Assembly (NCBI GenBank): GCA_907163375.1
Contig: CAJQUW010016988.1
Coordinates: 124,001 to 188,000, forward strand
Source: Prostheceraeus crozeri
Taxonomy: Eukaryota; Platyhelminthes; Polycladida; Euryleptidae
Direction: 5' to 3'
Length of the DNA: 64,000 nt
The stretch's first letter is position 1; each line of letters opens with the position of its first letter. The notes under the pieces were generated by a model. It searched no databases. It was not told the DNA's origin and saw only the letters and a program-made list of their open reading frames with translations. Shown here piece by piece: positions 38,204-51,818 of this stretch. Made by a program: the position numbers and the translations under genes.

Positions 38204-39032
38204 GTCTGCAAGAGAGGTGTGTTTTCATTTGAGACAGATATTCTGCGAGTTTGGACCTCCTGAATCAATCCTTTCCGACAATGGTGCAGTCTATCGAAGT
38301 TCTGAGATGAAAGAGTTGACGAAGCGTTGGTGTGTACAGCATGAATTCTCGTGTGCCTATCGTCCACAAGGCAATGGAATAAATGAAAGGAATCACAAGA
38401 CCATCAAAATTATGGCTGCAAGATCTGGCAATTCAGTTCCTGAATGTGTGTTTTGGTACAATGTGACTCATAATCGCTTTTCACCATCGCCACATACGAT
38501 GATGTTCCACGTGAAACCCAGGATGCCTGACATTCGTGCAGAGAGACAATTATCTTGTAAGGAAGTGAAGCGACAACCTCGTCAACATCAAGAGGAAGTG
38601 ATGGAAAGCGAAAATCCGTTTGCAATTGGTGATCAAGTCTATGTAAGATCGGATGGAAAATGCAACAGTGAGTGGAGCGGACCAAAGCGAGTAACAGCAA
38701 TCAAATCTCCTGTATCTCTCGAGCTGAATTGTGACGGGGTAACGAGACACATTACTCATGTGAAACGTGTTCCGCGTAGTGTCAGGATGGACGTTGATGC
38801 GTCTCAGAATGAAGACGATTCCGATAGTGACTCAGCGGCTTCTGAGAATTTTGTGTTCGACAGGGCTGACTTTCAGTCGGGAGATTTGTCGTCTGGCAGC
38901 GACAGTGACGACTTGGTCCACACCGGTCTCGAACCTGAAACGAATACGACCCCTGTTGCTGTCAGCTTTTCTCCCAGACGGAGTACTCGGTTTCGCCGGC
39001 CGCCGGCTTATCTTCAGGATTACGTCACATGA
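38160..39032 (+). pseudogene. Integrase C-terminal part of the LTR element
   Basis: ILSDNGAVYRSSEM and NGINERNHKT give the second Asp and the Glu of the DDE core, followed by an Arg/Ser-rich tail. Frame differs from the preceding segment by one break at about 38160-38203. Confidence 0.8.
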
Positions 39033-39077
39033 TTGGAGTTTTTCGCATCAATTGATGATCTTTAGATCATGGGGGAG

Positions 39078-39480
39078 TGTAAGTTGTGCATTCTTATTCA
39101 TCTGAAGGAGCCTTTGTTTTAATTGACTAATTAATTGTTGGCAAGCCTGAACTCAGATTTCGGAACGTGCTCAGCTGGGTGTTCGCTTTATCTGTTGTAG
39201 ATATCGTGATCTATAGATATCCGATATAGCTTCTCGTGCGGCTCCTGGATTTCTTGGTAGGTCTCAGATATCGCTTGGTGATATTTAGCAAGATATTGTA
39301 CATATGTTTTCTGTACTTGCAGTGACATGATATTTGATTACTCTGAATGTGTTGCTTAGTAACTTTACACTTTTGAATGCTCACTTTACTTTCGTTTGTA
39401 ACGCTGTGCCAAGTGGTTGAACTGTAAGTAGACGATTTTGTATAAATAGAATTTGATAGAAGGAATAAGATCATTTTACA
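39078..39480 (+). repeat. 3' LTR
   Basis: 403 nt, TGTAAG...TTTTACA, uninterrupted; preceded by a purine tract. Confidence 0.9.
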
Positions 39481-40642
39481 GCTCAGTCGGTGTAATAGCC
39501 AAAACCGAAGTTGTGTCGGCCCAGTCGGTGTAATAGCCGCTGCCTTAAACTGACTACATCATCTAATCACCAACCTTCACTTAAATTTTCAGCAATAACC
39601 CTATGACATTACCCATTGCAGCAAAGCAAGTGGCTTTATTAAACAACTAAATTATAACTCCTAGAAAACCTTGTGTCAAAAATAATTCTCGCACGAAATT
39701 AGCACAAGTAAAAACCGCCACAGACGTTCCAAATGATAACTAGGTTGATAATTCAAATACCTGAACCAAAAAGAAATCGTGCCCTCGCAAAACACTGGAG
39801 ATAACTGCAAAAATGCAATTAGACCCTTGTTTTCACTCAAAACTTGTTAACGATTTTTATAGTTCTGACTTGAACGACAACTAATCATTTGTGCGCCACA
39901 TTATTTCTCGCGTTATTTGTGAAAAGAAAAACCGCGAGATCGTGATTCGCGTGAAACCCATTCAGAGCAGTTTGCAAAAAAGCAGTATTGTCCCTATGCT
40001 CGTAATGCTTTTTTGCCAGTCTAATTAGGCAACGAGAGAGGTGCCACGATAATTGAATTATGTCCAATCTAGCTCCATATAAACAAGTAGTGTTAAATAT
40101 CTTTGCTCTACTCACTGTAGAACATTAATCGCTAAAATCTGGCTCTTATTTTCAATCATTGTTGATCTACGTCATTTCATTAGGCGTGTTGAATTTGCAC
40201 TAAAATTTCCCTGCCAAATGACAAAATTATTGAAGACAACATGACTAATGCAAGGGCCAAAATAGCATATCGAAGTAATGTTGTCAATATGTAAAAAAAG
40301 GCCTGAATTTGACTGTTTGACTTCAAGCTATTGCAATTACTTAGTCGGTGCAATTTTGGCCGCGCAGCTATTTTACAGGCTGAGCCGGTCCAATCAATTT
40401 CCATGTCTTACCACCTATCATATTTCTCAGTTACAGGAGACTTCAAAACACTATACATGACCAAAATCTCTATTCAGTGGTTCACTTATTGTAGAGAATT
40501 TCTATCTTTTACTTATTTATGATGTTCTTGATTATTTCCTTTCTTAGACATATTTATGAAACACTCGCTATCACCGACTCAGCTACTGTGATAGTCGTCA
40601 GACCAAAATTGTACTGAATCAGCCGTTGCAATAGCCACTGCC

Positions 40643-41580
40643 TTGACTATGCAGTCAAAGGACTGACTGAGTTCATTTATCTTTCATGACAGCGCCAATT
40701 TAAGAAGAGTTTGAGCTTCATTTACAGGAATTGTAGCCTAGAGAATTCATTGTTCACTTCAATATGGCATCCGACTCCAAATTCTAATACATAGATTGTC
40801 CTTCAAATGAAACATAAATGATGAAATTGAAGAGTTTTCGTCTCGTCTGTGGGAAAGCAAGCAAGACTACATGTCAGCTCACTAACATAAGGAGCTGTGA
40901 GCAACCCCTGAGCAGACATTGACAAACTTGATGCTTTGATTTTGCTACATTATCTGTTTGAGGAAATGCAGTGTAGTATATTGAACAAATTTCCTGGATT
41001 TTGGTGCCTGAATTCAGACAAAAAAATGTATACATTAAATTTAGGAATACAAACACGAATAAATATGATAGGCACTTACGAATTACTTCTGAGAATTATG
41101 CAACTCAACCGACAATTCAGAAAATCTATGTAGCTCTCTTTGACATCCACATGAAGCAACAGCATTCTACCTCTTTGACGATCGGTGCTTCTGTAAAAAG
41201 CGAACATCTGAAAGATACCGAAAACAGCTGATTTACTGACCCTGACCTACTTCTGGAAGCCGCCATCGTTTAGGTACCGTTGTCATGACAGCGCGTGTCC
41301 ACGAAGTTCTATTGTTCTCAATGTCAATGACCGTTCTAGTCCTTCTTTATTATATAGTGTCGGATTTCTATGGTAGCAACATTGAGAAATTGTTTGTCTA
41401 AGCAAATTTCTGTATGAGGGAATTTAAAATATCGATGACAGCATGTCTCTGATCAGCTGATGATGTAACGCACGTTTTATCATTTGGAGTTGCTAGCTTA
41501 AACACTACTTTTAGGATCCCAATTTCACTTCCGAAGCAATTAATTATTCATGATTATCACATTATTAATCTGTTGTTCAT
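40643..41580. other. No gene seen
   Basis: Short ORFs only between the MITE-like repeats and the gypsy LTR. Confidence 0.5.
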
Positions 41581-41734
41581 TGTTACATGTGTGAATTAAA
41601 AGGTAACGTGTGCTGGCTCATACAATTTATTTCTGAAAGTTTTCTTTAACACACTACAAAATAGTCAACGTATAATTGTTAGCTCATTTAAAGAAGTCAC
41701 GAAAAATTAACATTCACATAGTTCGTTCACAACA
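41581..41734 (-). repeat. LTR (3' relative to the element)
   Basis: 154 nt, identical to 45831-45984 by reading. Confidence 0.95.
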
Positions 41735-41744
41735 CCCCTCCCTC

Positions 41745-44700
41745 CTAGTCGCGGAAGCGATGGGGTTTTCCACAATGTCTTTCCGGATTCTTCCTTGTAG
41801 AAGCCGGAAGGTGACCGTCCTCCGGTGGCACTTCACGTGAACTCTTCCGTTCTCCATCTCCGTTCTCTCGACCCGGTCCGCCGTCGTTCGTAGCCTCCAA
41901 ATCGATCAAATCTTCTCCATTGTTAGCCGTGTCACGAAGCCGGCGATCAGAATCAGTCTCTCTTTCTCCCATTGGTCGTGGGGAATCCTCCACAGTACGC
42001 CAGAGTCGATCGACGTTCTCCTTCGGTAACGTTTGTTCGTCTTCCTCGGTACTCTCGAACTTCTTGATAGCTTGCCAGTGTCTCGTGACAACACTGCCAC
42101 TAGCCAGCTGGATCTCGTACTTGAAACGACCGATTTTGGCGGTCACTGTTCCTTTACGCCACTTGCTCCTCGCCCCTAGGATGAAATTCCTGACTAAAAC
42201 CTGATCACCTACTTCGTACTGCACTGAGCGTGACTCTAGGTCTGGAAAATAAGAGCGGGCTCGATGTGGCTCTGGCAACACTAAGTCTAATTTCGTCCTC
42301 ATCTCTCTCCCGAACATCAACAACGCTGGTGTGCATCCTGTGGTCTCTTGGACTGTTGTTCGATAGCGAAACAGAAACTGTGTCAATCTTTGCTCAACAC
42401 TACCGTCTAGCTTTTTCATCTTGTTCTTGAAAATCTGTACAGCTCTTTCAGCGAGACCGTTCGTCCTAGGACTGTAAGCTGGACTGGTTGTGTGCTTCAC
42501 CCGCACATTTTTGCAAAATGATCGAAATCTGAAGAAGTGAAAGCACTACCATTATCAGAGCGAATTTGGCGAGGAATACCATAAGTTGCAAAGAACTTTT
42601 TCAAGTTGCATACCGTCTCATCAGTTGTCAGGTTCCTCTGCTCTACCACTTCTATCCACTTGGAATGAGGATCGATAATAATCAAGAAGTGTGTTCCTAA
42701 GAAATTTTCCGCAAAATCCACGTGCAATCGTTCGAGCGGCTTGGAAGCTTGAAGCCAGACATGTCCTTTCTCTAAATCCGGCGCGTTGCTGTTCAACTGA
42801 CATCTTTGGCAAGATTTAGCCAATCCTTCTATGTCTTTGTCGATACCATGCCTGTAAACGAAACTTCTACTCAATGCTTTCATCTTAGCTATACCAACGT
42901 GACCGTCATGAAGTAACTTCAGGATCTTACTTCTTAAAACCTGTGGGATTATAACTCGCTGGCCCCAAAGGATGCAACCTTCCTGGATTGACAACTCGAG
43001 CCTCTTGCTATGGAACGGTTTCAAGTCTTCCGAAATACCCTCATTAGGCCAAGACGTCCGTGTATAATGCATAACAGTTCTCAATGTGGAATCCTTGCTA
43101 CTGGCTTCTTTTATCATGTGGAAATCGACCGGGGTTGGTTCAAACATCTCAATCAAATGGATTGTCTCGCTTGGTAACGGACTGGTTTTGGGGGCCTTAG
43201 AAACAGGGAATCTACTCAAAGTATCAGCTTGGCGTATCTCGGATCCCGGTTTGTAAATCATCTCGTAATCAAACTGGTTTAAATAAACACACCAACGTGT
43301 AATTCTACTAGCCGCTATCTTTGAAGTGGCATAACCCTTACTGAACAATCCTATCAGTGGTCTATGGTCGGTTTCAATGGTGAAGCGGTGGCCATAAAGA
43401 AATTGCTGAAACTTCAGAAGGCCGAAAATAATAGCGAGTGCCTCCTTTTCAGTCTGTGAGTAGTTCATTTCGGAGCTATTCAAAGAGCGTGAAGCATAAC
43501 CTATTGGACGTTCAGTTGAGTCAAAACGATGAGAGAGTATAGCACTTATGCCGACTGGGCTAGCATCTGTCGTAAGAAAAAGGGGTTTTTCCGGATGAAA
43601 AGGACTAAGGACTTTGTCGGACGACAGTAAGTGCTTGATTTCGCGAAAAGCGTTCACTTGGGCCTCCTTCCATTCCCAAACAACTCCCTTTTTTAAAAGA
43701 TGGTGCAGCGGATGCAAAATGGTTGCGGGATCTCTCATGAACCTTCGGTAGTATCCTATAATGCCCAAGAAAGTTCTCAGCTCGGAAACGTTTGTGGGCG
43801 CTCTCATGTCCTGAATCGCTTTGACTTTAGCTGGCATTGCTCTTATCCCTTCAGCATCGATTATATGTCCCAGAAAAATTATAGTCGATCTGTTCCACTC
43901 ACACTTTGCAGATTTCACAACTAGTCCGACATCCAAGAATCTTTGGAGAACCTTTCTAACAATTGCATCATGTTCGTCTTTAGTCTTACCGAAACAGATC
44001 ATGTCATCGATGTAGACGACGACATTTTCGATTCCCTTCAGTACATTCTCTATCGTGCGTTGGAAAATCGCGGGACTGGAGCTTACACCATACGGAAGCC
44101 TATTCATTTGGAACAAGCCGAAAGGCGTGTTAAGAGTACACATCCGACTGGACTCCTCATCTAATGGAAGTTGCAAATAGGCCTTCGCCAGATCTATCTT
44201 GGAACAAGTGGTGGCTGCGGCTAATTTTGCCAGCATCTCTTCGAGCTTGGGCATCGGATAAACATTACAGGCGCTGTTCCTATTAACAGTGTTTCTAAAA
44301 TCTCCACAAATTCGAATTGAGTTGTCCTTCTTCCTTATCGCAACGATTGGAGTAGCCCATTCACTGTTCTCAATGGGAGTGATGATCCCCTCTTCAACCA
44401 TCTTGTCGAGTTCAGTCTTAACTGGCTCTTTCATAGCTAATGGCAATGTACGCTCTCGGATGAACACGGGTTTGCAGTCAGGTAACTTGTGGATGTGCGC
44501 TTTTTGGCCTTTGTACTTTCCTAACTTTTCATTAAAGATCTCGGGAAACTCTTCGCACCAGACTGGACCTTTCTCAGTGGGAGTAGCCACAGTCAAATGA
44601 AAAACACTTTTCCAATCTATCCGAAGGACCTGCAACCAGTCCCTCCCCAGCAAATTATTGCTACCATGTGTAGTGATCAAAACTGGTAAGCATGCTTCTT

Positions 44701-45745
44701 GGTCATTCAACCGAACTGGGATCCTAGCCTGTCCTAGAAGTGGGATAGGGTTGCTATTGTAGTCACGCAATTTCATGTTACATTTGGAAATCTCGGTTGA
44801 CCTATCCTTAATTGTGTCCCATGTTGATTTTGTTAACAAACTCACTGCCGCACCGGTGTCCACCTCCATCTGTGTGGCCTTTTTGTTCAGTTCAACTGAC
44901 ACAACTATGGCTGCGTTGTTCGTCCGCTTGCAGTTAATGCTCATAATCTGGTACTCTACGCAATCGTCATCGTCGGAGGAAATATCGACATGTTTGACCC
45001 TTCTTGATGAGTCACCTGCACGCTTCTTTGTCATACACGCAGATTCCTTGTGGCCTCGTTTTTTGCAAAAATTACAGTTCTTATTTCTGTAAAAACAATT
45101 GTCTGGGAGGTGATTTGTACCTTCACAAAGATAACATAATTTATCCTCCTTGCTAACCTCTGCATTGGTAGGCCTAAACCTATGTTTGGTTTTGGAAACA
45201 TAATTGACTTCATTTTCAACCGCCACTAATTTTTTAGTGTCCCCTCTGTTCTGTTCTAGTTGCAAACAAATGTCACATGCTTTTTGGAAAGTTAGAGAAT
45301 CACCCTCGGATAACAAACGGTTGATCATTTTATTATTATTCAAACCACTAACGAGTTTGTCGCGCAGACGCTCTTCTAACGACGCACCGAACTTACATTT
45401 TCGGCCATGTGCCGCAAAAGTATTGATATAGTCACCTACAGTTTCATGTTCCCCACGCATGGTTTTGTCAAACTTATAACGGTGGACTATTACAGAATAT
45501 TGTGGCTCTAAATGATCCTTGAGGGCCTTGCCTATTTCAGACAAACTTTTATCGGCTATCTTTGCAGGTTTCAATAAGTCTTTGATCAAGCGGAACGTGT
45601 TTTCGCCTACCACGCTTAAGAAAACAGCTTTTGCTTTCGACTCCTCGATATCATTTGCCTCAACATAAAACTCAAAACGCTCCAAGTAATCACTAAGATT
45701 TTCTTTTTTATCATAAGGTCCAATATCACCTATTCTATGTGCCAT
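41745..45745 (-). pseudogene. gag-pol: gag-pol polyprotein with one frame break in integrase
   Basis: From the ATG at 45745 a single frame holds gag, two zinc knuckles (CYLCEGTNHLPDNC; CNFCKKRGHKESAC), protease (VDTGAAVSLL), RT (VVYIDDMICFG), RNase H (TTDASPVGISAIL), the integrase zinc domain (HVGIAKM...CQRCQ) and the core (HVDFAEN, RSDNGSAF). It then stops at 42497. The remaining integrase (NGLAERAV with the catalytic Glu, and the Arg-rich tail) continues in another frame from about 42506 to 41745. A one-base break next to a run of A explains it. The family looks like the mag side of Ty3/gypsy (by eye). Confidence 0.85.
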
Positions 45746-45830
45746 ATCAAACAAATATGTTAGTAAACGTGGAATTTATATGCACATATGCAAACAATAT
45801 TTGTAGCCGTAACTCAATGTCCGTCGCCAG

Positions 45831-45984
45831 TGTTACATGTGTGAATTAAAAGGTAACGTGTGCTGGCTCATACAATTTATTTCTGAAAGTTTTCTTTAAC
45901 ACACTACAAAATAGTCAACGTATAATTGTTAGCTCATTTAAAGAAGTCACGAAAAATTAACATTCACATAGTTCGTTCACAACA
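45831..45984 (-). repeat. LTR (5' relative to the element)
   Basis: 154 nt, identical to the other LTR. Confidence 0.95.
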
Positions 45985-48900
45985 GAATATATACATTTTC
46001 AATCTATATTTTCAAGATTGGCGTCACTTCAAGGCATATTCTCTTGGATATTATATATATATATAAAAGAAAGTATCCTACAGCAAGAAGAAATTTAATA
46101 AAAATTTCGCTAATTTAAAAATTGCGCTACAATTTTTGTATACACAAACAGCATAGTAAAACAATTTTCAGAATTAAAGCCACTCGGTATCAACATTCGC
46201 TTGTGGGCATCAACTGATAGTGCATTATATAGGCGCTGTCCGGTCTAGTCCTAATAATGTTATCCGATGTCTATGGTAAGTACAATGGAATATATTGTTT
46301 GGACATCAAAATAAGTATCTGCACTTCAAAATGTAAGACTGCTCACATCAGCGTCTCAGAAGTATCTTAATCTTTGTGTACTGATTATTCCTTTTACACA
46401 TGAAAGTTTACTTTTAAGAAGCACCAACGCTTCACGAGCAGCTATTTTTCTGTATATCTTTTCAAAGTTTGCTTTTTATTTAATTATTTGTTTAAATTTG
46501 ATCACATTTGAATGGGTTGCATCACAGTTTCTTACAAGAAGAGCAGGTGTGTAATGCATGTGATCCGATAGTAAAATGCTGTGAACTTTCACTGATTCAT
46601 TATGGTTATCCGTCTTAACTTTAGTTAGTGGTATCTATAACTGTCAGTTTCAACATTGACTGTATGCGCATGATGGGGTGGGAAGGGTTGATGGAAATTC
46701 ATTATTTGATGGAAAGTCATTTTCACATTTCGTGCAAAGATGGAATAAAAAATGTAGGGCTAGGGGTACCCGAAAGTAATTATGTGTCAATAAGAATCTT
46801 CCGTTTTGAGAGTATATGCTCGCAATTCACATAGTGTAGGCCTATAGCTTGGGTCTTGCATGAATTAGTCATGTCTCACTTTTCCTCTTCGTAAAACTTT
46901 TTCAATTGCTGAATTTGTGGTGAAAAAATGCGAAATATATGAAAAACTATGAATCAAAGTCCAAACTTGAAACTATACGTACTTGTTAATAAGGAATGCA
47001 AGTTGCTTCTCTTCTGCTTGTATCTGAAATGTTTTCACTGATGCGCAGTTATAGAAGCTTCCGCATAATTGTGAACTTTGTGAATGTGCTTATTAAATTT
47101 ACCAATAGAAGATCGAATTTGAATTTTGATTTTTTTGTATTGAGGAACTCGTACTTTTTCTTAAATTTTCTTTTTAAAAATTTTCTTATCCAAAATTAGA
47201 TCACTAAGTATCCAATATAAGTAATATGAAAAAGTGGGTATTTGGGATCTCCGCGGATTTTGAGGACAAACGTTTTACTCCCTGATCCACGGGGGTCTCA
47301 ATTAATCTGGAAAGTGTGCTCTTTATTATTTTCTATTTGCCCCTCTTGAAACATGGATTTCCGCCCTCTCGCGGCATTCATCCCAGGCTAGGAATTAGGA
47401 TGTGACTACATTAGTTCTAATTGTGGACTTGCTATAATAACCGCCATGGTGTCCGGCGTGCGCGAGGTTCACTTAGTGGGTTTTTGTTCAGATAGGCGTT
47501 TTTTGGTTATGCGTGAATTTTGAAAAAGAATGTCAACATACGATTTCACGTGTTTCCCTGACTCTTGGATAATTTCCGCATGGACATTGAGTTCCACCAA
47601 GGTTAGCGTCCTTGTCTCTATGACGTCGGCATACGTATCTTTCCGGAAGACTTGTTTGTAGGATGCACTAAGATATAAGGTGGACTGCGCTCGCTTGCGC
47701 CAGATGAACCCAGGGAAATCCACGACATCTGATGTATCTGTGGTAAGAAGTGACCAGGCGAGACAGATGAGGTTGAGGTTCTTGTATTTTTTTATCTTTG
47801 TTCTCAATAAAACAGTCAGAAAAAGAGTGCGGATGTGGATGTCTTTGTTTGCTGGTAAAATAGTAGACCTCCATTTGCTCTATCATAAAGAGTAATTATT
47901 TTTGAAGGCTATTAATCACTACAAAGAAGCTCCCTCAATCGTTGGATACCTCGTCCTATATATTCTATCAACAATTCCTCCTAATTTTGTTGTTAAGACA
48001 CCCTATTTTTGGGTTTCATAATCTTACAATTACTGTAGGGAATTTCACAATTCCACCGCACTTTACTGAGAAGTGAATAAATTGAGAATAGAAAAGTGAA
48101 TTACCCTAGTTAGATGGATGACGCTTTATTTTACCTATTATCTTTCATGAAATTTCTCCAATTTTGATGTAGAGATGTGCTTTTGACGATTATCAATTGA
48201 TATTACAACCATGAATAAATATTAGGGATTTGTTAAATAACATTTCACTGAAGCGTTAATGGTTCGATCTTCGTGTTTTTATATTCAGTCGTACTAGAAG
48301 CTCCAGAAATATTTTTTATTTGATATTTTAAAGAAGGATGTACTCGAGAAACTTGTATGTAGGCTTCATTTAACTGAATTTTGTACCATTTTGAATGTTT
48401 GCACAGTGTATTTGAATAAACTGGTAAGGGTCCATGAGGAAGAAGCATTCCCAATCTGCTTTTATGAACCTTGAATCACGAAAAGTGACATGTAGTAACG
48501 CAAGTAAATTTTATGCAAGAACACAAGCTTCACTGATTTCTTGAGTGCCTACACATCATATCGTGTTGTCTTAAATTAGGTTTCACAGAGCTCCTTTAAA
48601 ACATTTTTTTTCTATTCCTTTACTAGATTTGGATGCATGAAGAAATTTGGTTGGTGTTGAAGAAGCCGAATAATATAATCAATCTTTACAGCTTGAACAG
48701 TCGTAATAACTATCTTGCTGAATGTCTTTATGACACACCAAAATACGACCAATTATATTTACACTTGTAATCGAACCTTTACTTTTTTAGTCAAACGTAA
48801 TGAGTAGCTAAAATGTATTCCGAACTCAGAGAGCAATATTAATTTTCTGACTTCATCCATCACATCGAAGATCCAACATTCATGTAACCTATCAAGATAC

Positions 48901-49186
48901 AATCGGCCTCACGCGAGTAAGGTAGTACATCTGGGGCATCTCTAATTTTGTGTTTATTCACATCACTGTTGTCGCCATCAATTATCGACCACTTGCTCCA
49001 CTTCTAAGATAAAAACATATGGTGGCTTCACCTTCCCGACGCTGCGAGATAGACAAGTGCACGGTCTATTCATATCCATTATCCTAGTTAGTCGTAGGAT
49101 GGCGTGACATTTATGACTCGAGCTTTCAGCTTGCATTCCTCAGGAAGTCCTTTCAACTGCTTTCTCCTGAGGAAGGTGAGCTGAAA
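45985..49186. other. No recognisable gene; one weak minus-strand ORF
   Basis: Mostly AT-rich. A minus-strand ORF at 47469-47807 (112 residues) has a balanced composition and reads like a fragment of a multicopy repeat protein, but I cannot name it. A short (TA)n is at about 46054. Confidence 0.4.
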
Positions 49187-49849
49187 CAGGGTGTATAACA
49201 CGGGAAAAATCAGGGAAAACCGGGAGAAGTCAGGGAAAATTGGTTTCTGGAAAACCGGAAAAATCAGGGAATTTTCAAATTGGGAGGACTAATGATAAGA
49301 CGAATTTATGACCGATAACAACATAAACAAAATTTCTTGCTGTATAAACACAGAAAAAATAGAAATTACATATTTTCCATCTTTCTTGATATAAACATCA
49401 CTTTTCATATCGCTTGAAAATTTGATCAATAAGTCCTAATTTGCAAGGAAAGTATGGTCAAGCATTTATAATTAAATTTTGAAACATAGCACGTCTGCTT
49501 AATTGAATTTCAGTAATTTGTAATGTTCTCAGACAAGGAGGCCAGTTGCTTTCATGTGTTTCCTTAATTTCCTGTTGCGCTTTTCTCAGAAGCTGCATCC
49601 AGATCCTCTCTGCTGTTTGAGGAAACGTGGTTTGAAAATGTCCGGACTCCGGACGGAATGTGTATACTCAGCCAAGGAAGTCTGGATCCACGGCAGTAAG
49701 ACGAGTGCTTCGCTTTCTCATCTGACTCACGCCGTTGATGTGAGCTTGAGGTAAATCTGTCTCAATGGGCGAGTTGACTCTGGAGATTATTCAGCAGGGT
49801 CTGTACTCCCGCGCTGTTCACACGCAGTACATGGCTGATTAGGACTCAA

Positions 49850-50580
49850 ATGACACGATCAGAAATTCTGAGTGACTCATGTAGATACATCGCGGACAAA
49901 TGGATGTTCTCGGTAGGTATTGGATTGAAGACGGCGATTACAAGATACCTGACTTCTGAATTTCTTGGATATGTTTCTACATCTGAATTGCTCAAAGCTC
50001 TTGAGGGTGAGGCCGATTTCCTGGACAATTCATAACTCCTGCAGGTGGTAATGGATGGTCCAAATGTCAATGTCGCAACACACCGTCAGTTTGAAGAATC
50101 TCGTGAACATGGTGACAAGTTTTGGACAAGTGTAGGAAGTTGCTCCCTATACATCATCGACGGTGCTCTGCGAACTGGATGCAAATACATTAAGGTGATG
50201 AAATTCCTGCAAAGTTGTTGGGAGGTTTTCAAAGATCATCCGTCTCGGTGAGCGGATTATTGACATTTCGCAATGACCCACACGCACCAAGCAATCTGAC
50301 TCGTCGTCCAACAAGAACACGAAGGAAATGCTGAATGATCCTCTCCTAAAGGCCAATTTGTGTCTTTTCGCCACAATAACCAAGGAATCTGAGGTTTTCA
50401 AAATGACAAGCCCGTATTTCCATTCCTGCTTGAATCCCTGAGAGAACATAATAAATATGCTGTTGAATCGGTTTATTAAGCCATATGTTATGAAAACCTG
50501 TCAACAGTTTTAAAAATTGAAGCTTCCAATGGCTGAAAAAATATCGTGCAACTTTAATCAATTGACAATGGCTTTGCAGC
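49850..50580 (+). pseudogene. Decayed hAT-like transposase fragment
   Basis: Plus-strand pieces read MDGPNVNV, SVGSCSLYIIDGALRTGCKY and SCWEVFKDHPSR in sequence, a pattern from a hAT-related transposase family; stops separate them. Confidence 0.55.
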
Positions 50581-50777
50581 GATATCAGCCGTAAGATCGC
50601 AGACCTGCCAACTGTCCCGGATTTTCCGGGACACTCCCGTATTCTGGAGCTGTCCCTGATGTCCCGGAAAAGTTAAAATCATGTCCCGGATTTGAATTTA
50701 TCAACCTAAGATGAATTCTAGATCGTTTAAGAACGCATGTTTCAAAAATTTGCGCTGCCTAAGATAAGGAAAAATGC

Positions 50778-51059
50778 ATGATGAAGTTTGTGGATTTCTT
50801 AGTGGCATTGTCTTTTGGCACTTATCCATATCATGACCTGGCTTGTGTCATGATGGGAATTCTTTCCATTTTCCATAGTAATGCTGATTCAGAACGAATT
50901 TTCAGTATGGTCAGAAAAGTTAGGACTGAATCCCGAGCTTCAATGTCCGTACCTACCCTCGAACCGCTTCTGATAAATAAGATGGGATTCGGTGTACAAT
51001 TAACTGATTCTGTTCTGACGAAGTGCAAAAAGGCAACAATGGACTTTTTGAGGAAGTGA
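50778..51059 (+). pseudogene. hAT C-terminal dimerisation-domain fragment
   Basis: 93 codons reading FHSNADSERIFSMVRKVRT then LEPLLINKM, the hallmark of the hAT dimerisation region. It lacks the catalytic part. Confidence 0.7.
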
Positions 51060-51335
51060 TCACCGGAAACTTTTAGACTCTTAGACTCTCTTAGCCTCTT
51101 AGACTTTTTGTCCTCAGATTAAATATAATATTTTGTTAAATATGTAAATGCTTTGATTTGTCCAGATAGATGTATCTCAATAGTTTTGTTATCTTTTATT
51201 AAAGTAATTTACCACTTATGTTCACCACTTCCATTTGATTAGAATAAACAAATAGCATTTTGTTTAATTGTTTGCGTTGTTGCGTGTACAGTAATAAAAT
51301 CTTTTCAGCTTATTTTGTTGCTTTCGTTGTGAAAT

Positions 51336-51632
51336 TTGCAGGACATGATCAAGCCAAGTAATTTGAGGAATTTCTCACAGAATTCGAGACATAGCGACAC
51401 TGGCAGATATGTCATTAAAGTCTCATGTCAGAAAGGCTTTACATTTGAACAGGTTTTGAATTCATTGCACGGCATCCTAGATAAAAGCGTCCGTAGCCTT
51501 GATCTTAGAGTTTGGTTTCTCGAACCTATGGGTAGGAATCTGAATTTAACCAACGACAGAGATTTAACTGTTAGGATTTCAAGAGTTGCTCTATATCGAA
51601 ATGTTTATTCATTCGATCATTTGCCATCATAA
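51336..51632 (+). CDS. Unrecognised ORF inside hAT6-like element B
   Basis: 98 residues, basic, no motif recognised. It may be an accessory remnant or chance. Confidence 0.2.
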   Translation: MQDMIKPSNLRNFSQNSRHSDTGRYVIKVSCQKGFTFEQVLNSLHGILDKSVRSLDLRVWFLEPMGRNLNLTNDRDLTVRISRVALYRNVYSFDHLPS

Positions 51633-51818
51633 TCGACAAAATTCGCTAAGTCTTGTAGACCTTTAGTTTAACATTTTTTATGGTCCACAGTTGCCTTACT
51701 GTTATGAAATATACGTATTTATCATTTATAAGTGATATTTTTCTACATTTGATTACAAATCATAAATGGAGTTGAAAAGCTGATGAAATGGGATTGCTAC
51801 TCGACCATTTTGGTAATA

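Larger units (their letters stand above)
34614..39480 (+). mobile_element. LTR retrotransposon, Ty3/gypsy-like, defective; 5-bp target duplication
   Basis: The LTRs begin TGTAAGTTG and end TTTTACA. The element is flanked by direct GCTCA (34609-34613, 39481-39485). A purine tract TGGGGGAG precedes the 3' LTR. gag, protease and RT parts, and an integrase part, are present, but with stops and an internal deletion of RNase H/N-terminal integrase. Confidence 0.9.
34217..39549. mobile_element. MITE-like element interrupted by the LTR retrotransposon
   Basis: GGCAGTGATGGCTGCTACAA (34217) and the inverted GTGTAATAGCCGCTGCC (ending 39549) look like the ends of one short element of about 460 nt once the retrotransposon is removed. 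Related pieces occur at 40335-40395 and 40570-40642, the last with an end ATAGCCACTGCC. No target duplication is clear. Confidence 0.4.
41581..45984 (-). mobile_element. Ty3/gypsy LTR retrotransposon, young
   Basis: Two identical 154-nt LTRs (TGTTACATG...TTCACAACA) enclose gag-pol on the minus strand. A purine tract (AGGAGGGAGGGG on the minus strand) adjoins the left LTR at 41735. TGGCGACGGACATTGAG beside the right LTR is a candidate primer-binding site. Flanking bases show no 5-bp duplication despite identical LTRs. Confidence 0.93.
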
